Origin: Pseudomonas resinovorans NBRC 106553
GTDB lineage: Bacteria > Pseudomonadota > Gammaproteobacteria > Pseudomonadales > Pseudomonadaceae
Direction: 5' to 3'
Length of the DNA: 64,000 nucleotides
Assembly (NCBI RefSeq): GCF_000412695.1
Contig: NC_021499.1
Location: forward strand, 2,914,001-2,978,000
In this document: one piece after another, positions 51,615 to 60,182 of the stretch
Position numbering within the stretch: the stretch's first letter is position 1
Layout of the letters: every line of letters starts with the position of its first letter
Program-made: the position numbers and the translations under genes
The notes under the pieces: generated by a model
What the model was told of the DNA's origin: nothing
The model's database searches: none
Seen by the model: the letters and a program-made list of their open reading frames with translations, nothing else

Positions 51615-52921
51615 AACGCTGGCTGGCGTGGTTGCTGCTGTGCCTGCCCGTGCTGGGGCTGGCCGCCGAACCCGAGGTGCGGGTGCAGAACCGCCTGGTG
51701 CCGGCGGACGGCGTCATGGTGGGCGGCAGCCTGAACATGGAGGTGGACCTACTGGTGGATACCTGGTTCACCGCCGCTCCGATCCTGCCCAGGCTCGACC
51801 TGCCGGGTGCCTTGGTGAATGCCCCCGGCGGCGAGGCGCAGCACCTTACCCAGCAGCAGGACGGGAAGACCTTCTTCGGCCTGCGCTTCACCTACCAGAT
51901 CACCCCGCAAGTGGCGCAACGCTTCGAGATCCCGGCGCTGGAATTCCAGGTCCAGCCAGGCCAGGCCAGTGGTCCGATGAAACTGAAAAGCCAGCCCCTG
52001 GGCTTTACCGCCAAGCCCCTGGCGGGCGCCGGCGACGAGCACAGGCTGGTGGCCAATAGCCTTGACTTCACCCAGGAAATCCAGCGCTCCCACGACCCCT
52101 TGCGTGTTGGCGACAGCATCACCCGCCGCCTCGAGGTGGAGGCCGAAGGCGCCCAGGCCATGCTGCTCCCGCCCCCGCAGTTCGCCGAAGTGGAGGGCCT
52201 CAAGCGCTATGTGCAGACCCCGAAGGTGCAACCGATCAGCGACGGTCGCGGCGGCATTACCGGCGGCGCCAGGGAAGATTCCGTCACCTATGTGATCGAC
52301 AAGCCGGGCGAGCACAGCCTGCCCGCCATCGAACTGAAATGGTGGGACGCGACAACCGGAGAAGCCCAGACCGCCTCGGTGCCGGCGGTGCAGCTGACGG
52401 CGGAGCAGGGCACCTACCAGGCGCCCTTTTCCATCAGCCAGGACCTGCGTGACCTGGGCCAGAAAGCCCGGGTGAAAATCGCCGGCCACTGGCTGCTGTT
52501 GTGCGTGCTGCTCGTGCTGGTGGCCGTGCTCGCCTATTTCGGTCGTCCCTGGTACCGAGCCGCTCTGGGCCGGTTGCGGCACTGGCGGTTGGCCCGCCAG
52601 CGGGCGCGGCTGGACTCCGCCGAACATGCCTGGGAACTCGCCCGCCGGCAGCTGGCGGCCAGGCCGGCGCAACTGGGTGGCCTCTACCTGTGGGTTCGTC
52701 GCAGCACGGGGGATAGGACACTGTCGGATTTTTCCCGACCGCTACCCGACCTTATTGCAAATCGTTTGCTAGCCTTCTTCAAATCGCGCTTTGGCGCGGA
52801 ACAGGCTGACAGTCAAGCAGTCGCCGACCTGACAGAGGCATTGCCGGATGTGCGGCGTGCGGTAACCGCGAGGAAACAGGCAGTTCGTACGCGGCATGGA
52901 TTGAAACCGCTGAATCCCTGA
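51611..52921 (+). CDS. batD: BatD-type oxygen-tolerance protein
   Basis: A 436-residue exported, membrane-anchored protein. It has a signal peptide (RWLAWLLLCLPVLGLA), beta-rich extracytoplasmic repeats (VQNRLVPADGVMVGGSLNMEVDLLVD, HDPLRVGDSITRRLEVEAEGAQAMLLPPP), a membrane helix (WLLLCVLLVLVAVLAYFG) and a short basic cytoplasmic tail. BatD is the last gene of this type of operon. No terminator is obvious in the 42 bp before the HAD gene, so read-through is possible. Confidence 0.9.
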   Translation: MKRWLAWLLLCLPVLGLAAEPEVRVQNRLVPADGVMVGGSLNMEVDLLVDTWFTAAPILPRLDLPGALVNAPGGEAQHLTQQQDGKTFFGLRFTYQITPQVAQRFEIPALEFQVQPGQASGPMKLKSQPLGFTAKPLAGAGDEHRLVANSLDFTQEIQRSHDPLRVGDSITRRLEVEAEGAQAMLLPPPQFAEVEGLKRYVQTPKVQPISDGRGGITGGAREDSVTYVIDKPGEHSLPAIELKWWDATTGEAQTASVPAVQLTAEQGTYQAPFSISQDLRDLGQKARVKIAGHWLLLCVLLVLVAVLAYFGRPWYRAALGRLRHWRLARQRARLDSAEHAWELARRQLAARPAQLGGLYLWVRRSTGDRTLSDFSRPLPDLIANRLLAFFKSRFGAEQADSQAVADLTEALPDVRRAVTARKQAVRTRHGLKPLNP

Positions 52922-52963
52922 CCCGGTCGGGCCAGGCAAAAGCCAACTCAGCAAGGACGTCAC

Positions 52964-53965
<1,002 letters not shown>

Positions 53966-54075
53966 CCACCCCTGACGAGGACATCCGCAGGAGCACAGGG
54001 ACCCAGCCGGGCAGTCGGACGCTCTCGTGCACGTAGTCGTGGAAACGACAGCAACGTGAGACGGAGAAAGGCCAT

Positions 54076-55647
54076 ATGAAACGCAGTAGGAACTGGTTAA
54101 CAACGGTCGCGCTGGCGGCGACCACCGTCCTCGGCGCGGGCATCGCCAGCGCCGCGGACAAACCCAACATCCTGGTGATCTTCGGTGACGACATCGGCCA
54201 GACCAACATCAGTGCCTATGGCAAGGGTGTGGTGGGCTACCAGACGCCGAACATCGACCGCATCGCCAAGGAAGGCATGATGTTCACCGACTACTACGCG
54301 GAGAACAGCTGCACCGCCGGGCGTTCCACCTTCATCACCGGCCAGGCGATCCTGCGCACCGGCCTGTCCAAGGTGGGCATGCCCGGCGTGCCGGTGGGCC
54401 TGCAGGCCCGCGATGTCACCATCGCCCAGGCATTGAAATCCCACGGCTACGCCACTGGCCAGTTCGGCAAGAACCACCTGGGCGACCGCGACGAGTACCT
54501 GCCCACCAACCATGGTTTCGACGAATTCTTCGGCAACCTCTACCACCTCAATGCCGAAGAGGAACCAGAGCGTCCCTACTGGCCCAAGGATGACGCGGCC
54601 TTCGTCAAGGCCGCCTCGCCGCGCGGCGTGATCAAGTCCAGCGCCGACGGCAAGATCGAGGACACCGGCGCGCTGAACAGCAAGCGCATGGAAACCATCG
54701 ACGACGAGACCACCCAGGCCGCCATCAACTTCATCGACAGGCAGGTCAAGGCCGACAAGCCGTTCTTCGTCTGGATGAACACCACCCGCATGCACGCATT
54801 CACCCACATACGCGACTCGATGAAAGGGCAGAGCGGCATGCTCGGCAACGATTACGCCGACGGCATGCTCGAGCACGACGGTGACGTGGGCAAGCTGCTC
54901 AAGGCCCTCGATGACCTGAAAGTCACCGACAACACCATAGTCGTCTACACCACCGACAACGGCCCGAACCAGTGGTCCTGGCCGGATGCGGCGACCACGC
55001 CGTTCCGTAACGAGAAGAACTCCAACTGGGAAGGCGCCTACCGGGTGCCGGCGATGATCCGTTGGCCGGGCAAGGTCAAGCCCGCCTCGATCTCCACCGA
55101 GATGTTCTCCGGCCTCGACTGGTTCCCCACGCTGCTGGCGGCGGTGGGGGACACCGATATCAAGGAGCGCCTGCTCAAGGGCACCGACCTGGGCGGCAAG
55201 AGCTTCAAGGTGCACCTGGATGGCTACAACCAGCTGGACATGCTGACCGGCAAGACCGACAAGAGCGCCCGCAACGAGTTCTATTACTTCAACGACGACG
55301 CCGAGCTGGTGGGCATGCGTTTCGGTCCCTGGAAGATCGTCTGGTGCGAACAGCGCGCGCCGGGCGGGCTGCAGGTCTGGAGCGAGCCCTTCACCTGCCT
55401 GCGGGTGCCCAAGCTGTTCAACCTGAGGATGGACCCCTTCGAGCGGGCGGATATCGTCTCCGACCAGTACTACGATTGGCTGACCAAGAACGATTACCTG
55501 CTCTTCCAGGGCACCCAGAAGGCCGCGAAGTTCCTGCAGACCTTCGTCGAGTACCCGCCGAGCCAGCGTCCGGCGAGCTTCAGCATCGACCAGATCCGCT
55601 CCGATGTGGACAAGAAGATCGAAGAGAAGATGAAGCAACAACAGTAA
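54076..55647 (+). CDS. Exported formylglycine-type sulfatase (arylsulfatase family)
   Basis: A 523-residue type I sulfatase with a signal peptide (NWLTTVALAATTVLGAGIASA). The active-site signature is CTAGRST; Cys79 (precursor numbering) would be converted to formylglycine. Metal ligands appear in ILVIFGDDIGQTN (paired Asp) and YTTDNGPNQWSWP (Asp-Asn), with TGQFGKNHLGDRDEYLPTNHGFDEFFG carrying the conserved lysine and histidine. It hydrolyses sulfate esters in the periplasm. GGAG precedes ATG. No formylglycine-generating enzyme or anaerobic maturase is encoded in this window. A hairpin terminator follows. Confidence 0.93.
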   Translation: MKRSRNWLTTVALAATTVLGAGIASAADKPNILVIFGDDIGQTNISAYGKGVVGYQTPNIDRIAKEGMMFTDYYAENSCTAGRSTFITGQAILRTGLSKVGMPGVPVGLQARDVTIAQALKSHGYATGQFGKNHLGDRDEYLPTNHGFDEFFGNLYHLNAEEEPERPYWPKDDAAFVKAASPRGVIKSSADGKIEDTGALNSKRMETIDDETTQAAINFIDRQVKADKPFFVWMNTTRMHAFTHIRDSMKGQSGMLGNDYADGMLEHDGDVGKLLKALDDLKVTDNTIVVYTTDNGPNQWSWPDAATTPFRNEKNSNWEGAYRVPAMIRWPGKVKPASISTEMFSGLDWFPTLLAAVGDTDIKERLLKGTDLGGKSFKVHLDGYNQLDMLTGKTDKSARNEFYYFNDDAELVGMRFGPWKIVWCEQRAPGGLQVWSEPFTCLRVPKLFNLRMDPFERADIVSDQYYDWLTKNDYLLFQGTQKAAKFLQTFVEYPPSQRPASFSIDQIRSDVDKKIEEKMKQQQ

Positions 55648-55658
55648 TGCGTTACCCC

Positions 55659-55688
55659 GGCGCCCGCCCTGTGCGGGCGCCGTCCTTT
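55659..55688 (+). terminator. Terminator after the sulfatase gene
   Basis: GGCGCCCGC and GCGGGCGCC pair around CCTGT, followed by GTCCTTTT, 12 bp after the sulfatase stop. The stem is long and GC-rich, the T run short. Confidence 0.7.
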
Positions 55689-55730
55689 TCCCCGTTTGCG
55701 CGGAGCGTTCGATCCGCTAAGGCCCAGTCG

Positions 55731-58274
55731 ATGTCTTCAGCCGCCAGTTCGTCCCGTATGCGCTCCCGCGCCCGGGTTGGTGACGATGCCCGCAAGCGGG
55801 TTCCCCTGCAGATGCTGATTCCTACCGTCCTGTTGTTCATCTCGGGCGGTGCGGCTCTGGTCTATCAGGTGCTCTGGGTCAAGCAACTGTCCCTGGTGGT
55901 GGGGGTGGAGGTCTACGCCGTCACCACCGGCATCAGCGCCTTCTTCGCCGGGCTCGCCTTGGGCGGGCTGGTCTTCGGCCGCTGGGCCGACCGCTTGCGC
56001 CACCCCGTGCGGCTGTACGCCTTTCTCGAACTGGCGGTGGCGCTGCTCGGCGTCGGCGCCACGCTGGCCCTGGCCAATGCCGCCGGCCTGTTCGCCCGCC
56101 TGGAAGACAAGGTCGGCCTGCTCGCCTGGCTGTTGCCCTTCGTGCTGGTGGGGCTGCCGGCCTTCCTCATGGGCGGCACCTTGCCGGTACTGGTCCGCGC
56201 GCTGACCCCGGCAGAGGGCCAGTTGGGCGAGGCGGGTGGCCGGCTCTATGCCGCCAATACCGCCGGGGCCATCGCCGGCACCCTGCTGGCGGCCTTTGTC
56301 CTGCTGCCGCAACTGGGCGTGACCGGCAGCGCCCTGGCGGCGGCCGCGTTGAACCTGCTGGCCGCCGCCGGCGCCTCGCTGGCGCGCCGCGGCGAGGAGG
56401 TGCCGGCCCAGGCCCCGGAAGCCGCGCGGGCGCCCCGTTCGCCGGCGGCACGTCTGGCCATCGCCCTGTATTGCGTGGCCGGTGGCGTGGCCCTGGGCTA
56501 CGAAGTGGTCTGGAGCCAGTCCATCGTGCAGTTCATGAGCACGCGCACCTTCGCCTTCGCCATGGTGCTCGCCACCTACCTGACCGGGCTGGTGCTGGGC
56601 AGCGCCCTGTATGCCCGACGCGCCGACCGCATCGGCGATCCCTGGGGCCTGTTCGGCCTGCTGATCGCCAGTGCCGGATTACTCGCCCTACTGCAGGTGG
56701 CCGGCCTCGGCCGCTGGCTGGTGGTGGCGCAGACGCAGATGGAGCTGCTCGTGCTGCAGGCCACCGGCAATGAGCTGGCCGGCATGTGCGCGCGTTTCGC
56801 CACGGCGGCCCTGAGCATGGTGTTCCTCCCCACCACCTTGCTGGGCGCGGCCTTTCCGCTGGCACTGCGGCTCTCGGTGGACAGCGGGCACGTTGGCCGT
56901 GATGTCGGTGCGGTGGTGGCGTTGAACACCCTGGGCGGCATCGCCGGGGTAATGCTCACCGGTTTCGTGCTGGTACCCGCCGTCGGCCTGGTGCGCACCC
57001 TGGCGGTACTCGCCCTGGTCGCGGCGCTGGTGGGCTGCCTGGCCGCCTGGCGCGGAGAGGGCGTCCGCCGGGGCATGCGCGGCGCGATCCTCACGGTGGC
57101 CCTGGCGACGCTGGTGATCGGGGTGCTGACGCCGCCTCAACGCCTGGCGGACTTGCTGCCCGGTGCGCGCAATGGCCAGCTCGCCTTCTATGAAGAGGGC
57201 AGGGGCGGCACGGTGGCCGTGGTCACCCAGGGGCGGCCGGGGCGGGAGTTCAGCCGTCTCTACATCCAGGGCGTATCCAATACGGGCGATGCCATGCCCT
57301 CGTTGCGCTACATGCGCCTGCAGGCGCTGCTGCCGCTGCTGATCCATCGCGAAGAGCCGCGCTCGGCGCTGGTCATCGGCTTCGGTACCGGCATTACCGC
57401 CGGCGCCATGCTGCGCTATCCGGGGCTGCAACAACCGGTGGTGGCCGAGTTGCTGCCGGAGGTGCTCGCCGCGGCCGATCTGTTCAAGGGCAACTTCGAT
57501 GCGCGCAACGACCCGCGCCTGGACATCCGTCTGCGCGATGGCCGCCGTGAGCTGCTGCGCAGCGAACAGCGTTACGACCTGATCACCCTGGAACCGCCGC
57601 CACCCTCGGCCGCGGGCGTGGTCAATCTCTACTCGCGGGACTTCTACCAGTTGGCCGCCAACCGGCTGGAACCGAGCGGGCTGGTGGCCCAGTGGCTGCC
57701 GTTGCCGACCCAGAACGGCGAGGACAGCCGCTCCCTGGTACGCAGCTTCCTCGAGGTGTTCCCCTATGCGTCGCTGTGGACCACCGAATTCCACGAGATG
57801 CTGCTGATCGGCTCGCTGGAACCCCTGGAGCTGGATGTACCGCGCATCCGCCAACGCTTCTCGCAGCCCCAGGTCGCGGCGGCCCTGGCGGAGGTCGGCG
57901 TGGATTCGGTGAGCGCCTTGCTGGCCACCTGGGTGACCGACCGGGCGGGGCTGGTGCGCTACGCCGGTGACGCGCCAGCGGTGACCGACGACCGGCCGCG
58001 CATCGAGTACGCCCCCTGGGTAAGGCCCAAGGAAATCACCCGGGTATTGCCGGAGCTGCTGGCCCTGCGTGTGCCGCCGCCCTTGCTGAATGCGGACGCC
58101 GGCCTGCGTGGGGCGGTGGAGGATGACTGGCGCGAGTTGGGCCGCTTCTATGGCCTGATGCTCCACGCCTACAACGGCAATCGCCAGGCCTGGGCCCGGG
58201 AGATGCGCGAGGTGACCCGCAGCGACGGGGAGAATCCCTATTACCGCTGGTTTATCGGCGGTGATCGGCCCTAG
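55731..58274 (+). CDS. Membrane protein with spermidine-synthase-like domain (fused MFS/spermidine synthase type)
   Basis: About 847 residues. The first ~500 form some twelve to fourteen hydrophobic helices in an MFS-like arrangement (MLIPTVLLFISGGAALVYQVLWVKQLSLVVG, GLALGGLVFGRWADRL). The remainder is a methyltransferase-fold domain like spermidine synthase: ALVIGFGTGITAGAMLRYP as the SAM-type loop, then LDIRLRDGRRELLR, YDLITLEPPPPSAAGVVNLYSRDFYQL and QWLPLPTQNGED. Key putrescine-binding residues are not convincingly present, so polyamine synthesis is doubtful. The ATG at 55731 is preferred because the frame upstream runs through the sulfatase terminator. Confidence 0.85.
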   Translation: MSSAASSSRMRSRARVGDDARKRVPLQMLIPTVLLFISGGAALVYQVLWVKQLSLVVGVEVYAVTTGISAFFAGLALGGLVFGRWADRLRHPVRLYAFLELAVALLGVGATLALANAAGLFARLEDKVGLLAWLLPFVLVGLPAFLMGGTLPVLVRALTPAEGQLGEAGGRLYAANTAGAIAGTLLAAFVLLPQLGVTGSALAAAALNLLAAAGASLARRGEEVPAQAPEAARAPRSPAARLAIALYCVAGGVALGYEVVWSQSIVQFMSTRTFAFAMVLATYLTGLVLGSALYARRADRIGDPWGLFGLLIASAGLLALLQVAGLGRWLVVAQTQMELLVLQATGNELAGMCARFATAALSMVFLPTTLLGAAFPLALRLSVDSGHVGRDVGAVVALNTLGGIAGVMLTGFVLVPAVGLVRTLAVLALVAALVGCLAAWRGEGVRRGMRGAILTVALATLVIGVLTPPQRLADLLPGARNGQLAFYEEGRGGTVAVVTQGRPGREFSRLYIQGVSNTGDAMPSLRYMRLQALLPLLIHREEPRSALVIGFGTGITAGAMLRYPGLQQPVVAELLPEVLAAADLFKGNFDARNDPRLDIRLRDGRRELLRSEQRYDLITLEPPPPSAAGVVNLYSRDFYQLAANRLEPSGLVAQWLPLPTQNGEDSRSLVRSFLEVFPYASLWTTEFHEMLLIGSLEPLELDVPRIRQRFSQPQVAAALAEVGVDSVSALLATWVTDRAGLVRYAGDAPAVTDDRPRIEYAPWVRPKEITRVLPELLALRVPPPLLNADAGLRGAVEDDWRELGRFYGLMLHAYNGNRQAWAREMREVTRSDGENPYYRWFIGGDRP

Positions 58275-58358
58275 CCCGGTCGCCAGCGGGCTGTTCGTGC
58301 TTTTCCGTCGATCGCCTACGCTTCTGGAACCCTGAACGGATGAAAGCAGGAGGGCGGG

Positions 58359-58952
58359 ATGTCCTACGCGAACGCGGCAGTCGCCTGGCTGGTGCTGATG
58401 GCCAGCCCCGTCATGGCGCTGGAGATGCCCAAGGGCGCCCAGCCCTGCGTGGCGTGTCACGGCCAGCACGGCGAGGGCACCGCCCTGGGGCCGGCGCTGG
58501 CCGGGCTTTCCGAAGCGTACCTGGACGCGCAGATCGAGAACTTCATCAGCGGTCGCCGCAGTAATCCGCTGATGACCCCCATGGCGCAGGGCAACGCCGA
58601 CCCGCAGCAGCGCAAGCCGGTGCTGGCCTACTTCGCCGCCCTGGGCGATACGCCGAAGCTCCAGCTGCGCGGCCAGTTCAGCAACGGGTCCCCCGCCGAG
58701 CGGCTCTACTACCAGGGCGACCTGTCCCGCTCCATTCCCGCCTGCTACAGCTGCCATGGCCCCTCGGCCGTGGGCGGCGGACCTTTCCCGCGCCTCGCCG
58801 GGCAGCGCGCCGAGTACCTGGCCGCGCAACTGCTGGCCTGGCAGAAGGGCCAGCGCAAAGGCGACCCGGACAACATGATGGGCGCCATCGCCGGGCGCCT
58901 GAGCGCGCAGGACATCCAGGCCCTGGCCAGCTACCTGGCCGGCATTCGCTGA
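58359..58952 (+). CDS. tsdB: Diheme c4-type cytochrome, likely TsdB
   Basis: A 197-residue periplasmic cytochrome with signal peptide (AVAWLVLMASPVMA) and two heme c sites, CVACH and CYSCH, in duplicated halves, as in cytochrome c4. Likely axial methionines lie in NPLMTPMAQ and DNMMGAIAG. It directly precedes a TsdA-like thiosulfate dehydrogenase, and in several bacteria the electron acceptor TsdB is exactly such a c4-type cytochrome encoded next to tsdA. AGGAGGG precedes the ATG. Ten bases separate it from the next gene. Confidence 0.85.
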   Translation: MSYANAAVAWLVLMASPVMALEMPKGAQPCVACHGQHGEGTALGPALAGLSEAYLDAQIENFISGRRSNPLMTPMAQGNADPQQRKPVLAYFAALGDTPKLQLRGQFSNGSPAERLYYQGDLSRSIPACYSCHGPSAVGGGPFPRLAGQRAEYLAAQLLAWQKGQRKGDPDNMMGAIAGRLSAQDIQALASYLAGIR

Positions 58953-58962
58953 GGAGACGGGC

Positions 58963-60012
58963 ATGGGAATCGAGAAGCTTTGCCTCGCGTTGCTCTGCTG
59001 CGTCGCGCTGCCGGCGCTGGCGGCCTACCCGGACATGCAGGAGGAAGTCGCGGCACAGGCCAAGGCCGCCGATACCCTCTACTTCGTGCCACGGGAACTG
59101 TCGCGGATCCCTGAGGGCGCGTTCGGCGACAAGGTGCGCCGGGGCTATGAACTGTTCGTCGATACGCAGCAGCTCAAGGGGCGCTACGTGGGCAACCAGC
59201 TCAACTGCACCAACTGTCACCTGGACGCCGGCTCCAAGGCCTATGCGGCGCCGATGTGGGCGGCCTACCTGGCCTATCCGGCGTTCCGGGCGAAGGACAA
59301 CCGGGTGAACAACTTCGCCGAACGGATCCAGGGCTGCTTCAACTACTCGATGAATGGCAAGGCCCCGGCCCTGGATTCGCCGGAGCTGGTGGCCATGTCC
59401 GCGTATTCCTACTGGCTGCTGATGGGCGGGCTGCTGGACATGTTCGGCCAGCGCGACAAGCCGGTGCCCGAACTCAGCGACCAGCAACTCCAGCTGGGCG
59501 GGCGGGAAGAATCCTTCGTGCTGCCCGGCCCCTTGGCCGATCGGGTGAAAATGGCCGGTCGCGACCAGATGCCGGGTCGCGCCTTCGCCGCGTTGGCGGC
59601 GCCGCTCCAGGCGCCGTCGCCGGAGCGCGGCCAGCAGGTCTATGGGCAGCATTGCGCCGTGTGCCATGGCGACCAGGGGCAGGGGCGCAAGATGGCCGAT
59701 GTGGCGGTGATCCCGGCGCTGTGGGGCGGCGATTCCTACAACTGGGGCGCCGGCATGCACCGGGTGAACACCGCCGCGACCTTCATCTACGAGAACATGC
59801 CGCTGGGCAAGGGCGTCCAGCTCGATGTCCAGCAGGCCTGGGATGTGGCCGCCTACATAAACAGCCGCGAGCGGCCGCAGGACCCCCGGTACGACGGCAA
59901 CCTGGCCAACACCGCGAAGGCCTTCCACGCCTCCGACCAGGGTTTTTACGGCAAGACCGTGGATGGCGAGGTCCTGGGCAGCCATGCGTTCCCCGCCGGT
60001 ATCCAGCCCTGA
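58963..60012 (+). CDS. tsdA: TsdA-like thiosulfate dehydrogenase / tetrathionate reductase
   Basis: A 349-residue periplasmic diheme cytochrome with signal peptide (KLCLALLCCVALPALA). Heme 1 site is CTNCH (Cys82, Cys85, His86) in NCTNCHLDAGSK; Cys125 in ERIQGCFNYSMNGKA aligns with the axial cysteine that ligates the catalytic heme in TsdA enzymes. Heme 2 site is CAVCH (Cys231, Cys234, His235). TsdA couples two thiosulfate molecules to tetrathionate, or the reverse. With the c4-type gene upstream this is the classical tsdBA pair. The next plus-strand gene starts 170 bp on. Confidence 0.9.
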   Translation: MGIEKLCLALLCCVALPALAAYPDMQEEVAAQAKAADTLYFVPRELSRIPEGAFGDKVRRGYELFVDTQQLKGRYVGNQLNCTNCHLDAGSKAYAAPMWAAYLAYPAFRAKDNRVNNFAERIQGCFNYSMNGKAPALDSPELVAMSAYSYWLLMGGLLDMFGQRDKPVPELSDQQLQLGGREESFVLPGPLADRVKMAGRDQMPGRAFAALAAPLQAPSPERGQQVYGQHCAVCHGDQGQGRKMADVAVIPALWGGDSYNWGAGMHRVNTAATFIYENMPLGKGVQLDVQQAWDVAAYINSRERPQDPRYDGNLANTAKAFHASDQGFYGKTVDGEVLGSHAFPAGIQP

Positions 60013-60182
60013 CCGCAAAGCGTTAAAAAAACCACCCGCGAGCTGACCGGAGACACCCGCACGCCGGGCTTTCCCGCTAAAATCGCGAGCATCTGCGCCA
60101 GGCCGTCGTGACCCCAGGGAAGGAGTCGGCAACGGGGCCTGGGCCAAGCAATCCGTTTCCCTACAAGAAGAACAATTCGCCC

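Noticed and set aside
55062..55730. Upstream extension of the spermidine-synthase-like gene into the sulfatase gene
   Set aside because: The frame is open, but it overlaps the conserved sulfatase C-terminus and a terminator at 55659-55688, so the extension is not a real N-terminus.
60043..60083. Promoter with TAAAAT upstream of the LuxR gene
   Set aside because: TAAAAT is a fair -10 element, but no acceptable -35 sequence lies at the right distance; a call would be guesswork.
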